Origin: Haematobia irritans
Lineage: Eukaryota; Arthropoda; Insecta; Diptera; Muscidae
Assembly: GCF_050003625.1 (NCBI RefSeq)
Contig: NC_134398.1
Span: 102,105,498 to 102,169,497 of the forward strand
Length of the DNA: 64,000 bases
Direction: 5' to 3'
The first letter of the stretch is position 1. Every line of letters starts with the position of its first letter. This document shows, one piece after another, positions 10,250 to 23,837 of this stretch. The notes beneath the pieces are model-generated. The model was not told the origin of the DNA. It searched no databases and saw only the letters and a list, made by a program, of their open reading frames with translations. A program made the position numbers and the translations under genes.

Positions 10250-11399
10250 TGCATATGGAATTTCGTTATGGATAGTATAAATTGATGGTTCATTTTTTGT
10301 GCAGTATAAAATTACTTAAGAATGTTGTCAACCATATATAGCCACTAAACAAAACAGTTTCCTGCCCATGGTGCTCAATGTATCGCTTCTTCATTGATTA
10401 TAACACAGTGCCTTTTCTATAATACGACATGTAGTTGAATGTATTACCATATCTTGGATCGAACACACTTTGTCATGACTATAAGACAACCGCGATTATC
10501 GCCCTTTTACTTAGATATAACTACATAGTGAAGTGTGAAAATATTCTTGCGAATTGTATGTTGAGTATGTATCGCAACATATTTTGATTTTTGTACTAGA
10601 TTTAGTTTCATATAAGTTTTACGAGCATAAGTGCGAGCATTAGTCCTTATCAGTCTCCGTATAAAATGATTTTAATTCGCCTATGTGTTAATTCACTTTG
10701 TTGTTGGTTTTGTATTCACATAAGTTGTACTTTATGCGTAGTTTTGGATCATGAACAGTCTTTGCCAAAATGTATTTATTTGTTTTAACAAAAAACAGCG
10801 AGTTGCCATGTTTTCAATTAAAATGCCGGAAAATAGATAAAGCTATCGCTAGAATACACAGATGTGTCAACAGTAAACTTTGACATGCGCATTAAGAAAT
10901 GTCAACCCAAAAAATTTTGTAGCTCAGGGCGATGTTGGCAGACAATTGGGGATGATAAAATTCAGTCGAATATACTATAGATATCCACACATTTACACAT
11001 ATAAAATATGAACAGTATGTAATTTCAGGACACAACGTGGACTGTCTTCAAATACTTACCCTCACGCCTGATGCAAGAGCAATTCACTATAGTGTAGTAC
11101 ATTCTTGTTATGAGCCGGATCAGATTCGTATTTTTGTTTTTCGTTTTTTACGCTATGTACTTAGGCTAACATATGAAACCCAATGTATAACATGTTATGT
11201 ATATTGTAATTATAAAATTATGTTTCTTTTAATGAATTGTTAATTCATGTCTTTACCATGTGAACAGACGACGAAAGTCTTTTCTATAAGCTTTATTTAT
11301 AGTTTTATTTGAAGTCTGTAGATACAAATATAATATATTTGTATCAATAATAGGGCAATTTTACGCTAAATTGGGGCCTTTATGGCAAGCACAGTTTTA
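10250..11399. other. Upstream region of mex3, no gene seen
   Basis: It should hold the mex3 5' UTR and promoter (gene on the minus strand), but I cannot place a start site. Short open frames here lack family features. Confidence 0.5.
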
Positions 11400-11810
11400 C
11401 ACACGAAAGTGAATGAGGATATTGCTTGCGAAGACTTTTCTTTTGCCCATTCTTTATGATTCTATGATTTTCGCTATGTGTGACTCAGTCAGCCATCGTA
11501 AGTTGAATATTGCTTTTAGTAGTGTTGTACGATATGTTTATAGCTTGTGGAGATATGACCATGTTTCATATGTTCGGGAAAGTCATTATCATGTAAGCTT
11601 TGACAATCTGTTGAACATAAGGGCTCTTATTTTACTGCATAAAGTTGGTTATAAACAGGAACCCCATAGCCTCTTTGAGAAACTGCGATTTGCGCAGTCA
11701 AACAGAGGTAAAATAATAATACCATTTAACAAATTACATCTAACTTTAAACTGAACTTTAATTATAAGACATTGTCTTGTTGTGTACGTAACCATTAAAT
11801 AAATAAATAT
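11400..11810 (+). pseudogene. Jockey-like LINE 3' fragment
   Basis: About 113 residues (11413-11754) match the C-terminal region after the RT of Jockey/CR1-group LINEs: RILLAKTFLLPILYDS, RKLNIAFSSVVRYVYSL, FDNLLNIRALILLHK and a basic end. A 3' UTR of about 40 bp ends in TTAAATAAATAAAT, like the LINE at 27340-27365. The fragment is strongly 5'-truncated with no RT core, as is common for dead-on-arrival LINE copies. Confidence 0.75.
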
Positions 11811-12901
11811 CCTTATAGACTAATGTATATTTATCCACTTTATACTTTCCTATTTAGATGTAAAATGACATTTCTTTTTAACGTTACGCGATAATTTTAT
11901 GATATATAGTTGAATAAATTGCAAGCCAAATCGACGAACAGTTAATTGAGTCCGTATTACAAAATTCGTAATAGTTCATCTCGGAACATAAAATAGAATT
12001 CCGCTATGTATATCAAAATTGTTGATACCATCTTAACACCTTCAAATTTGTTGGGAACTATATATTTAAAGGTGTATATTCCCATATACAAATATTTAAA
12101 TATGAAGCAATTTGGACAAATGTTTTTTAAAGTTTTACAAAATCTCTAGACTCAAAATTTACCTAAATCTGAACCAATTTCAACTAAATTTGCTATGCAT
12201 AGTAAACATGATAATTTCATTCCTTTTGCACAATTTTAAGTAAATCGGAGTGAAATTTTGACCTACGTTGGTCTTATGACTATAAATCGGATGACAGATA
12301 TATTGTAACGGTAGATGTTTTTTGATGTTGGGGTCTAGGTTCTTGTCTTTTGATCATCACTACTGCCTAGTTACGGAAACTGAGTGCCATAATGTAACAA
12401 TTGGGTTGCTATTTTAAGCTGAAATTAATCCAAAATTATCATTGTTTGTAAAAGGACCGTAGATGTACTGGCCTTGCCCGCATCATCCAATGTTTCTAAA
12501 AGAGTTATCAATTCAAATTTATATTAGAAACCCCTAACTCCAAATCCTTTTGGCTCTCTTTGATTTAAATACTAGTTTAATTCATTTTCAAGGAAATTAT
12601 GTCTATTCAAAAATTTATAAATATAACGACAATATGAAAATAAAACATTTACATATGTTTTTTTAATAGCTTTGTAAATAAATAAATTTGTATAGTAAAA
12701 TTAAGAACACAATATTATCAAGTTAGAACAAGAAGAACAAAGAAATATATAAACAATTTTATATAACCATTTACTCAAAATCCATTGGTGCAGAGGTCTT
12801 TGCAGTAACGGAGGTGCAGAATTGGAATAATGTACTTATATAATATTTTACTAAGATATAAATTGTATGAATAATCAAATTAATAATTATGTTTTCCTGT
12901 T
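11811..12901. other. Mostly unassigned; one DINE-like relic
   Basis: At about 12140-12290, AAATCTGAACCAATTTCAAC and TGCACAATTTTAAGTAAATC resemble the inverted DINE-like internal units at 31000-31080. The rest shows no gene or element I recognise. Confidence 0.5.
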
Positions 12902-14921
12902 TTTATACCCTAAACCACATAGTGGTCAGGGTATAATAAGTTTGATCGGCCAAAAAATGTGCCTACCAGAAATATTGATTTTAGACCCCATAAAATATAT
13001 ACCGATCGACTCAGAATCACCTCCTGAGTCGATCTAGCGCTTGGTGTCCGTATGTATGTTGTTCACAGGATTCCGGTCGCAATTATTAACCGATTTTGAT
13101 GAAATTTGGTACAGGGAGTTTTTTGGGCACAAGGACGAACGCTAGATATAGATATAGCTCCCATATATATGTATCGCCCGATTTCGACAAATGGGTCACG
13201 TTGCGCGTTTTTTTCAAACGGATCGCCACCAAATTTGGCAAATGGCAATCTTTTCCATCGCCCTTCAAGTCTGCAAAATTTCATCCAAATCGGTTCAGAT
13301 TTAGATATAGCTCTCATATATATGTATCGCCCGATTTTCCCAAATTTGGCCACAAAACCTTTATTTATCAACCGATCTTACCCAAATTTGGCTAAATGTA
13401 GTCTTCTATAGCACTAACTATATGTGCAAAAAATCATCGAAATCGGTTCAGATTTAGATATAGCTCCCATATATATGTATAGACCGATTTTCCCAAATTT
13501 GGCCATAGAACCCTTATTTATTAACCGATCTTACTAAAAGTTGGCTAGATCCAGTCCTCTATAGTACTAACTATATGTGCAAAATTTCATCGAAATCGGT
13601 TCACATGTAGATATAGCTCCCATATATGTATCACCCGATTTTGAAAAATTCGCCCCTAATAACCTTATGTTTGACCATACAGGCCTCATTTCGTAACTGA
13701 TCTTACTCAAATCTTGCACGAGGTAACCTTTTGTGGTATTAATCAAACCCGCAAAATATTATGCAAATTGGTTCAGATTTAGATATAGCTTCCATATATA
13801 TGCATCGCTCGATTTTCCCAAATTTGGCCATAGTACTCTTATTTATTAACCAATGTTACTCAAATTTCAAATTTTGATGTACCAGCCCATCGTACTTATA
13901 CGTACTTGTAGCTCTTACATAAGAATATTGCTCGATTTTTACAAATTTGTATTTATTACCAACACTAATTTAACGATTTTCTCTTTTTTAATAATGGGCT
14001 CAATATTAGTAGCATACTAACTCCGTAGGCGCAATATCAACACAGGCAGTGTTGCTAGAAGTAGGGGAAATTCCCTATATGTAGGGTTTTTCTAATATTT
14101 AGCGTCTTGTAGGGCCACAATGTAGGACATTTTCACTCAACTCAATTTATAATAATTTTTACATTTTGGTGGCTCTAGAGGAGGAAATTAGAAGCCGGCA
14201 AGGCTTGATCTTTAACAATATGTGGTAAGCTTTATTCCTGTAGAGAATTTTGTCAACATTTTATTTCTATAGAACATTTTGTCAAAATTGTATTTCTATA
14301 GAAATTTTTTTCAAAATATTATTTCTATAAAAAATTTTCTCAAAATTTTATTTCTGTGGAATTTTTTCTCAAAATTTTAATTCTATAGAATTTATTGTCA
14401 AAATTTTATTTCTATAGAAAAATTTCTCACAAAAATTTGTTTATAGAAACTTTTTCAAAAATTTTATTTTTATAGAGATTTAACAAAAAAGATTACTAAT
14501 TTGGGTAGAATTCTACCAACTGTGGCAATACAAATTTGTATTCTAAGTTATATACGTTGCATATTCATGTTTAAAGATAATAAAGTACTTAGAACTATTT
14601 ATGTTTTGTAAAATTTTTTAAATTTAACGAAAAATATAGTGGGGAAAATTGTTTGGAAATGTATGGGAAAGTAGGGAACTTTTTTTGTCCTTGTAGGGTA
14701 AACCGAACATTTTCCGTGGCAACATTGACTATGAGCTATAGTCAGATTGACACAAAGCACCCATAGACATGTACCCCTTAATTTTCTTAAATATGCAACT
14801 GCGGTTTATCTCCCAGACCAGATATGTTACCCCACAAATGCTTATGCTTACTAATTCTGTAATGGTGGTTTAGGGTATGATATAGTCGGCCCCGCCCGAC
14901 TTTCTACTTTACTTACTTGTT
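12902..14921. mobile_element. DINE-1/Helentron-like element, copy 3
   Basis: Starts TTTATACCCTAAACCACATA, has TAAAATATATACCGATCGAC and GTGTCCGTATGTATG, degenerate internal units containing CAGATTTAGATATAGCTCCC, and ends GTCGGCCCCGCCCGACTTTC then ACTTGTTA. It is a different subfamily from 591-2642. A hAT-like element sits inside it, and most of it is tandemly duplicated downstream. Confidence 0.7.
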
Positions 14922-15141
14922 ATATAATATTTTTGTTTTTGCAAGCTTATTAAATAAAAAACATATACATATATATTACGAACAATTTGTTTTACACATT
15001 CTTTTTCTTAAAAAAATTAAATCATTTATAGTTTATGAAGAGAAATCAACTCGCAAAATTAAAAATGTACGTCACGAGAACGAATTTGTACGTCAGGGTG
15101 ACAAATTTTTCGTCTAAAATGAGCTAACGTAACATTTCAAA
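12955..15141. repeat. 2187-bp tandem duplication, unit 1
   Basis: Runs from within DINE-like copy 3 through its end plus about 220 bp of flank. Unit 2 is offset by exactly 2187 bp. AATGTG is shared at the junction. Confidence 0.9.
14047..14727. mobile_element. hAT-like non-autonomous insertion
   Basis: Ends CAGTGTTGC... and ...GGCAACATTG are imperfect inverted repeats of the kind seen in hAT elements. Inside are about eight ~30-bp tandem units with TTTCTATAGAA and TTTTGTCAAAATTTTATTTC. No transposase ORF. An 8-bp target duplication was looked for and not found. Confidence 0.5.
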
Positions 15142-17328
15142 ATGTGTGCCTACCAGAAATATTGATTTTAGACCCCATAAAATATATACCGATCGACTCA
15201 GAATCACCTCCTGAGTCGATCTAGCGCTTGGTGTCCGTATGTATGTTGTTCACAGGATTCCGGTCGCAATTATTAACCGATTTTGATGAAATTTGGTACA
15301 GGGAGTTTTTTGGGCACAAGGACGAACGCTAGATATAGATATAGCTCCCATATATATGTATCGCCCGATTTCGACAAATGGGTCACGTTGCGCGTTTTTT
15401 TCAAACGGATCGCCACCAAATTTGGCAAATGGCAATCTTTTCCATCGCCCTTCAAGTCTGCAAAATTTCATCCAAATCGGTTCAGATTTAGATATAGCTC
15501 TCATATATATGTATCGCCCGATTTTCCCAAATTTGGCCACAAAACCTTTATTTATCAACCGATCTTACCCAAATTTGGCTAAATGTAGTCTTCTATAGCA
15601 CTAACTATATGTGCAAAAAATCATCGAAATCGGTTCAGATTTAGATATAGCTCCCATATATATGTATAGCCCGATTTTCCCAAATTTGGCCATAGAACCC
15701 TTATTTATTAACCGATCTTACTAAAAGTTGGCTAGATCCAGTCCTCTATAGTACTAACTATATGTGCAAAATTTCATCGAAATCGGTTCACATGTAGATA
15801 TAGCTCCCATATATGTATCACCCGATTTTGAAAAATTCGCCCCTAATAACCTTATGTTTGACCATACAGGCCTCATTTCGTAACTGATCTTACTCAAATC
15901 TTGCACGAGGTAACCTTTTGTGGTATTAATCAAACCCGCAAAATATTATGCAAATTGGTTCAGATTTAGATATAGCTTCCATATATATGCATCGCTCGAT
16001 TTTCCCAAATTTGGCCATAGTACTCTTATTTATTAACCAATGTTACTCAAATTTCAAATTTTGATGTACCAGCCCATCGTACTTATACGTACTTGTAGCT
16101 CTTACATAAGAATATTGCTCGATTTTTACAAATTTGTATTTATTACCAACACTAATTTAACGATTTTCTCTTTTTTAATAATGGGCTCAATATTAGTAGC
16201 ATACTAACTCCGTAGGCGCAATATCAACACAGGCAGTGTTGCTAGAAGTAGGGGAAATTCCCTATATGTAGGGTTTTTCTAATATTTAGCGTCTTGTAGG
16301 GCCACAATGTAGGACATTTTCACTCAACTCAATTTATAATAATTTTTACATTTTGGTGGCTCTAGAGGAGGAAATTAGAAGCCGGCAAGGCTTGATCTTT
16401 AACAATATGTGGTAAGCTTTATTCCTGTAGAGAATTTTGTCAACATTTTATTTCTATAGAACATTTTGTCAAAATTGTATTTCTATAGAAATTTTTTTCA
16501 AAATATTATTTCTATAAAAAATTTTCTCAAAATTTTATTTCTGTGGAATTTTTTCTCAAAATTTTAATTCTATAGAATTTATTGTCAAAATTTTATTTCT
16601 ATAGAAAAATTTCTCACAAAAATTTGTTTATAGAAACTTTTTCAACAATTTTATTTTTATAGAGATTTAACAAAAAAGATTACTAATTTGGGTAGAATTC
16701 TACCAACTGTGGCAATACAAATTTGTATTCTAAGTTATATACGTTGCATATTCATGTTTAAAGATAATAAAGTACTTAGAACTATTTATGTTTTGTAAAA
16801 TTTTTTAAATTTAACGAAAAATATAGTGGGGAAAATTGTTTGGAAATGTATGGGAAAGTAGGGAACTTTTTTTGTCCTTGTAGGGTAAACCGAACATTTT
16901 CCGTGGCAACATTGACTATGAGCTATAGTCAGATTGACACAAAGCACCCATAGACATGTACCCCTTAATTTTCTTAAATATGCAACTGCGGTTTATCTCC
17001 CAGACCAGATATGTTACCCCACAAATGCTTATGCTTACTAATTCTGTAATGGTGGTTTAGGGTATGATATAGTCGGCCCCGCCCGACTTTCTACTTTACT
17101 TACTTGTTATATAATATTTTTGTTTTTGCAAGCTTATTAAATAAAAAACATATACATATATATTACGAACAATTTGTTTTACACATTCTTTTTCTTAAAA
17201 AAATTAAATCATTTATAGTTTATGAAGAGAAATCAACTCGCAAAATTAAAAATGTACGTCACGAGAACGAATTTGTACGTCAGGGTGACAAATTTTTCGT
17301 CTAAAATGAGCTAACGTAACATTTCAAC
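15142..17328. repeat. 2187-bp tandem duplication, unit 2
   Basis: Almost identical to unit 1; differences noticed are single bases (for example near 13478/15669 and 14457/16645). It includes a second copy of the hAT-like insertion. Confidence 0.9.
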
Positions 17329-18850
17329 CCAGTGATGAATTTTTCGTGTGATGAACATATTGACATCCCATAGATCACTATATTACGTCCAGGTGGTGAA
17401 AGTATTTCATCAATACGATTATGCTTTTCGTATCTGCGATTATTCTCTTTCATCCATGCGATGATGAAATACTTCAAAAGGACGATTCTCTTTCGTCATC
17501 GCGATGAATGCTTTTCCTAAATTTGACGTAATCCATTCATCAATATGATGTAAACCGTTCATAAATTTGATGTAATATATTCATCAATATAAGTAAATTT
17601 TGTGGTAAGGGCGGATGTTCGCTTCATAAACAAATTTATATTAATGAATGGACGAATATTATTATATTCGTCCACTCGATAGTATCAATTCGCTTACATT
17701 ACGACCATTTCCGTCCTTATCACAAATTTGATTTGTATTGGTGATAGATTACATCAATTTGATAAATGGATGATCAGAAATATTTTCTACGACACTTTTA
17801 ATAAACAACCATAGTGTTTTTTGTTTTAATTGAATTTTAATTTTATTTATTTGAAGTAAAGTACAACTATCGATATAAATACATGTATAAAATAACATGC
17901 AAATATTTACTTTTCTTCGAAAGCTGTTGATTTTGATAGATTGACGATATAGATACACAAACATTATGTTAACTTAATAGTGTTTAGATCACCAATAGCA
18001 AGGATGAAAAGTTTTATAGGTTCAGCCTGTGGAGTAAAAAAACTTGTAAATAAGAATTAAAAAATTGATATTTTTAATTATTGTAAAATATATTCGATCC
18101 TATTAGAATTTTGAACAAAATTTAAGTCACCCTTTTTGTGCCCAAATGTTCCTTTTCCTTTACTGAATTGAATTCATCCCTGTGATGAACTTATTTACAT
18201 CCCATATACGACTATGTTACGTCCAGATGATGAATGTATTTCATCTATGTGATGATATTTTTCGTATCTGCGATTATTCTCTTTCATCCATGCGATGATG
18301 CAATTCTTCAAAAGTACTATTCTCGTTCGTCATCGCTACAAACGCCTTCGTCATAGCGATGAACTCTTTCCCTAAATTTGACGTAATCCATTCATCAATA
18401 TGATGTAATAGATTCATCAATTTGATGTAATCGATTCATCAATACGATGTAAACATCAAATTGATAAATTGATTATTAGAAATATTTTCTACGACACTTT
18501 TAATAAAGAACCATATTGTTTTTATTTTAATTAAATTTAAATTTTTATTTGAAATATGTACAACTAACGAAGTAAAAACGTATACAAAATTTTTCATACA
18601 CATCTACCAAAGCTGTTGATTAAATTGATCATCTAGACACACAAACATTCTGTTACCTTAATTAGTGTTTAGATCACCAAGGATGAAAAGTTTTATGGGT
18701 TCATCCTGTGGAGTAAAAAAAATTATAAAGAATTTGAAAATTGAAATTTTAAATTATTGTAAAATATATTCGATCTTTTTAGAACAAAATTTAACTCACC
18801 TTTTTGTGCCCAACTGTTCCTTTTCGTTTTGAATTGTTTGCTCATCCAAT
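17329..18850. repeat. GATGAA/TTCATC-rich diverged repeats
   Basis: Two diverged direct copies: GATGAACATATTGACATCCC at 17351 and GATGAACTTATTTACATCCC at about 18186, with GTGGAGTAAAAAAA blocks near 18028 and 18710. At 18390-18460, 22-bp units of the form TTCATCAATNTGATGTAATN follow one another, each with an internal inverted repeat. No coding. Confidence 0.7.
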
Positions 18851-19137
18851 TCATCTTTATTCTTTAATTTCTTTATCCGTATTCAGTTTTCACAGAACGA
18901 AAAATGTTGCGGCATTTATCTGTAAATTTAGAAATACTTCCATAGACATATAAATGTTAAAAAAAAAATAAATTGACCAAAAAATAACAAAAAATCGTCA
19001 TTTTGGTTAAATTTTTTTCCATATATAACACTTCATGTTTTCTTTTTATTTTATTCACATTTTTGTTTTTATTTTCACTTTCACATCTTTAAGCATTAGC
19101 TCTTTATTTTCGGCACGCGCGACCACCTTTACACTTT
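18851..19137. other. No feature seen
   Basis: AT-rich linker between two repeat blocks. Confidence 0.5.
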
Positions 19138-21318
19138 GGACTAAACTCAACAACTGAGAGGAACCATTTGAAATGTTCTTACCGCACAGAAAAAAGAAAA
19201 AAAAACAATATTTCTACCACACAACTACGTATGGATGTGTTATTGCATTAGTATTTGAATACATGTCAACGGAGTAGATGAAACTTTTCGTCTATTTGAT
19301 TACTATTTTCGCCAATTTGACGACTTTTATTATTCTCATATGTCTTGTAAGCCAATTTAAAAACAAACATGTGAACAAATGTTTGCTCAAAAATCGTTTG
19401 AGTTAAGTTAAATGTGGAGAGAGCATGAAATACCCAACAAAAATAACTTAGCTCTCATTAATAAAAGCTGTGTACAGTTATTTTAAAAACAAAATGTAGC
19501 AAGCGCATTTGGTTGTGTGTGTGTTTTTTTAGGTAGGGAAATAAACACACATCTACAGAACGTATGAATTTTATCATCACATTGAACACTGTTTCGTCAC
19601 ATTGACTATTGATTCGACTTTTAGGTATTTCAGATTAGTACTAATGGAAAATGTAAATTACAAACATCTATATACTATATACACCGTATATCGTTTTATG
19701 TTTTAGTTAGCATTGAGATTTTTTGATACACATTTCAGAGAAAAGTGTGTTTCATCAATTTGAAGATTCTTTCATCGCATTGACGAAAACCAGCATCCTT
19801 GATACATCATGAAAATAAAACACTTAAAACTTTTGTCCAACTTCTATTAATATGTGTAATTCATATATTGGGACTTCATATAAACGAAATTAATTTAAAT
19901 CAAATGTTAATTTTGGTTAACTTTCGCTGAATCGGAAAAATAATTTCGTCTCATAGACGAAACTAGATCATCAATGTGACGAACTATGAAAAGAACAAAA
20001 ATTGACTTTGATGATTGATTTCGTCACGTGGACTACCGAAATACTCCCATGGACGAAACTTTTCATCGCATAGACGAAAACGCATTGATGAAACTCAATC
20101 GTCAAGGAGACGAACGCTTTTTCTTTCGGTGTTTGTACACTCAATTCATAATCAATTAGTTCTTTATTTTCCTTTAAACTTTGAACTAAACTCATCAACT
20201 GAGAAGAACCATTTGAGATATTCTTACCACACAAAAAACAACATTTCTACCACACAACTACATATGGATGTGTTATTGCATTACTATTTGAATACATATC
20301 GACGGAGTACATGAAATTTTTCATCTACTTTATTATTTTTTCGTCAATTTGACAACTTTAGTTGTTCTTGGAAGCCATTTTAAAAACAACCATTTGAATA
20401 AGTGTTTGCTCAAATTCTCGTTTGAGTTAAGTTAAATATGGAGAGAGCATAAAATACCCAACAAAAAATAACTTTGCTCTCATTAATGAAAGCTGTTTAC
20501 AGTTATTTAAAAAAAGAAACGTAGCAAGCGCATTTGGCTGTGTGTTTTCTTAGGGAGAGAAGTAAAAACAAATATACAGAACGTATGAATTTTATCATCG
20601 CATTGAACACTGTTTCGTCACATTGACGAATGATTCGAAAGTTACAATCATCCATATACTATATACTGGATATCGTTTTATGTTTTATTTAGTATTGAGA
20701 TTTTTTCAACACATATTGCAGAGAAAAGTGTGTTTCATGAATTTGAAGATTCTTTCATCGCATTGACGAATACCAGCATCATTGATACATCATGGAAATA
20801 AAAAAAAAACTTAAAACTTTTGTCCAACTTATATTAAAATGTGGAATTCATATTATGGGACTTCATATACACGAAATAAATTTAGATCAAATTTTAATTT
20901 TGGTTAACTTTCCCTGAACCGAGAAGAAAATAATTTCGCCCCGTAGACGAAACTAGACCGTCAATGTGACGAACTATGAAAAGAACAAAATTTGACTTGG
21001 ATGATTGATTTCGTCACGTGGACTACCGAAAAACTCCCATGGACGAAACTTTTGATCGCATAGACGAAAACGCATTGATGAAACTGAATCGTCAATGTGA
21101 CGAACGCCTTTTCTTTCGGTGCGTTTGAAATATTTAAATACGAAAAGAACCCAGAACTTGGATGATTGATTTCGTCACGTGGACTACCGAAATACTCCCA
21201 TGGACGAAACTTTTGATCGCATAGACGAAAACGCATTGATGAAACTGAATCGTCAATGTGACGAACGCCTTTTCTTTCGGTGCGTTTGAAATATTTAAAT
21301 ACGAAAAGAACCCAGCAC
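19138..21318. repeat. GACGAA/TTCGTC-rich diverged repeats
   Basis: A unit of about 1.0 kb is present twice (CTAAACTCAACAACTGAG at 19141, CTAAACTCATCAACTGAG at 20188). At the end, a unit of about 163 bp is repeated (TTGGATGATTGATTTCG at 20995 and 21158). Very many short hairpins of type TTCGTC-N6-GACGAA occur, such as TTTCGTCTCATAGACGAAA near 19945. Confidence 0.75.
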
Positions 21319-21738
21319 AAAAAATGAATTCTTAAAGAAATTTAAGCAACTTTACGGATTTAATACAATAGGGTATTATTGTGTTTTCTGGGTCTTCTCT
21401 GCTAGGGCCTACTGTCTACAGTACCGGTATTTCCATCCATAATGTGCAATTGCTTATAAACTGGATAAGAAGGGGTTTACGATTGGCCCGCTGTTGACAC
21501 GACAACACAAAACCTCGTTGCTCGTTCTTCCTCTTTTATGTATATTTATGTATAGTTTGTACTTTCAGTGGTACAAATCGACAACATCAAAAAACCGCTA
21601 TGTCCCATTCACTACCAGTCCCATTCATTTAAAGAGCCCATTCATCTAAATTCTCATTCATCTAAATGTCTCATTCAAGAAAGAATCTCATTCAAGAAAT
21701 GATATATAATGATATAATGAGTTCGTTTACCTCGTCCC
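21319..21738. other. No gene seen
   Basis: Unassigned; a run of CCCATTCATCTAAATTC-like short repeats at 21610-21680 precedes the LINE. Confidence 0.5.
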
Positions 21739-22290
21739 GATATCGATTCTTTATCAAAATGTTAGAGGTCTTAATTCTAAATTATCGGCGTTATATACTA
21801 GTAGTTTTAGTCTTTATTATGATATTACAATTTTTACCGAAACTTAGCTTAAAAATAACATTTATAATTCTGAAATTTTATGTGCTAAATACCAAATTTT
21901 CCGTTACGATCGTATTAATCAGTTTAAAAAATCTGGAGGAGGTGTCTGCTGCTGTTCCTTGCAATGATTGTATTGAATTTTTAGCAGTGAAAATCCGTAT
22001 ACGAAATTTATTTTTGTTCGTGTCATGCTCGTATATTCCTCCTAACTCATCTCTGAGTGTTTATAATGATCATGTTTCAGCCATTTTATCTTCATTTAAG
22101 TTATCAAAATCTATAGACATTTTACTTGCTTTTGGCGACTTTAATCTTCCTTTAATGTCATGGAATCAATCTATTGAAAGTAATGTTCTTATACCTATGT
22201 ATACTAATATTTCTACAAATGGTAGTATTGAACCATTATTTAATTTTGGTATGTTTCAAATAAATCGTGTATTTAATAATCACACTGTTA
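21739..22290 (+). pseudogene. Jockey-like LINE endonuclease, 5' part
   Basis: Begins with a QNVRGLNSK-type endonuclease motif (about 21748-21790). A GGGV stretch near 21940 and LLAFGDFNLP (about 22125-22150) follow, the latter typical of the AP-endonuclease domain that nicks target DNA for LINE reverse transcription. Frames shift between these motifs. The coding is cut at about 22290 by the insertion that follows and resumes at 23838. Confidence 0.7.
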
Positions 22291-23272
22291 GAAAAATATG
22301 TTTTTCATATGTTCCGATATAAACAAAATGTGTTTCGGGCACAATTTTTAAACACAATATATTTAAGCACAAACATGTAATGTTCCTAAACTAACACTAA
22401 GTGTTTGGGACACATATGTTAATATGTTAGAATATAGTATATTTGGGGCATGAATGTTTCATAAAAATAATATTTGTGAATGTAAACGTATATAAATTTA
22501 AAAATTTCGAGTAAACATATATATGTTGTGATATTTTATTCAGAGAGCGACAGAGATGGAAACCGGGAGGGTTGACGAAAGATATCAACATAACACAGCG
22601 AGAGAATCAAAACAGAGCAATTTCTGTGAAACTGTTTGTATGTTGTTTCGGAAAACTGTTTTATAATAAGGCCAAAAATTTTATATGCTTAAGTCTAAAT
22701 TTTATTTAATTTGAATACTCATGAAAAGAGAATAGGCATTCGGATGCGGGCATTAAGTTCGAGTTTTGCTAAAAGATTGAAAAAGTTTATTTTCTTTAAA
22801 ATGAATTATTAAAGAAAAGTAAAAGGCAAAACAGGGTCATTTTAGAGCGATAATGCCAACTTAATACCGGTTTTAAAGGTAAAAATGAAATTAAGTACAA
22901 AACACGATAAGTTTTAAATGCATTTAAAAAGGAAATGCTAGTAAAAACCTGTTCACGCCTAACTAAATTTATGTGTATATTATAAAATTATTTATGTATG
23001 TTTATACTCGACTCCAACTACTTCTTTTGTTAGAGTTCTTGAATCCCTTCCAAAATTTCAAACTTTTATACCAAAAACAGATTTTTTTATTACAAATTGT
23101 TATTTTTGCAATAAAAAAATAATATTTTATCCAAAAGCTCAGTCCATTTCGTTTATATCAAGCACTGTTCTTTTCTGACTGTAAATCTTTAATAACACAC
23201 ATTTCGAAGTTTCATTGTAAAAATTTATTGTAATAATATAAAAATTAAATACAAAACTTAAAAAAAATTGTG

Positions 23273-23341
23273 TTCGGTCGGAGGATTGAACCCATGACCC
23301 TTTGCATGCAAGGCGGATGCTAACCACTGATCCACGTGGCC
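23273..23341 (-). ncRNA. tRNA-like module 1
   Basis: Minus strand: GGATCAGTGGTTAGCATCC (box A), TTGCATGCAAAGGGTCATGG and box B GGTTCAATCC. Closest of the module 1 copies to a tRNA in the D-arm region. Confidence 0.45.
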
Positions 23342-23454
23342 AACAAATATATGTTTCTGTTGAATAATGTTTTGTTTGCATCGGCTCGTGGGCGCTGCAA
23401 ACTATGCTATATAAATGTAACTTATAACGATAATTTTCTATTGGTAACTATAAC

Positions 23455-23528
23455 AGCTACGTAGCCCAGAGGTACTGTGTTGGCTTACAAATTGCATGGT
23501 TCCCGGTTCGATTCTCAGTCCAGGCGAA
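23455..23528 (+). ncRNA. tRNA-like module 2
   Basis: TAGCCCAGAGGTACTG (box A) and CGGTTCGATTCTC (box B), then CCAGGCGAAAGG. Divergent from module 1 by about 114 bp, the same geometry as at 4796-5053. Confidence 0.45.
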
Positions 23529-23837
23529 AGGTAAAATTAAAAAAAAAATTATAAAATTGAATAATTTCTTCAACATTATTTGTATTACAGAAAAAGGTGC
23601 CAAGAACTAAAAAAAATTCGTGGAAGTGAAAATTATGTGAGGAAATGAGCACAATCTTCTTTGGGGAAAATTCTTCCAAGCATATAATATTTTTGGGCTC
23701 AACATGCTTCCAAACATATAATATGTTCACATAAAACAAACATATTAATGTTTCGGCAGTATCCAATAATATATGTGCTTCCTGCAAAATATGTTTGGAA
23801 CATATGTTAGAGAAGCGATTTTTTCTGAGGGTGCAAG

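Larger units (their letters stand above)
22291..23837. mobile_element. Element T relative inserted in the LINE
   Basis: The span 23020-23640 matches element T (3825-5100), including both tRNA-like modules. The outer parts are rich in CATATGTT/AACATATG words, as in 40438-41394. The ends read CACTGTTAGAAAAATATG and, on the other strand, CACCCTCAGAAAAAATCG, a TIR comparable to CACGCAAAGAAAAAATCG. LINE coding is continuous across it. Confidence 0.65.

Noticed and set aside
14917..15117. 66-residue ORF, repeated at 17104
   Set aside because: AT-rich frame beside the DINE-like element; duplicated only because of the 2187-bp duplication.
13063..15598. Overlapping 60-102-residue ORFs on both strands, present twice
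   Set aside because: They lie in the internal units of the DINE-like element and its tandem duplicate; overlapping on both strands argues against coding.
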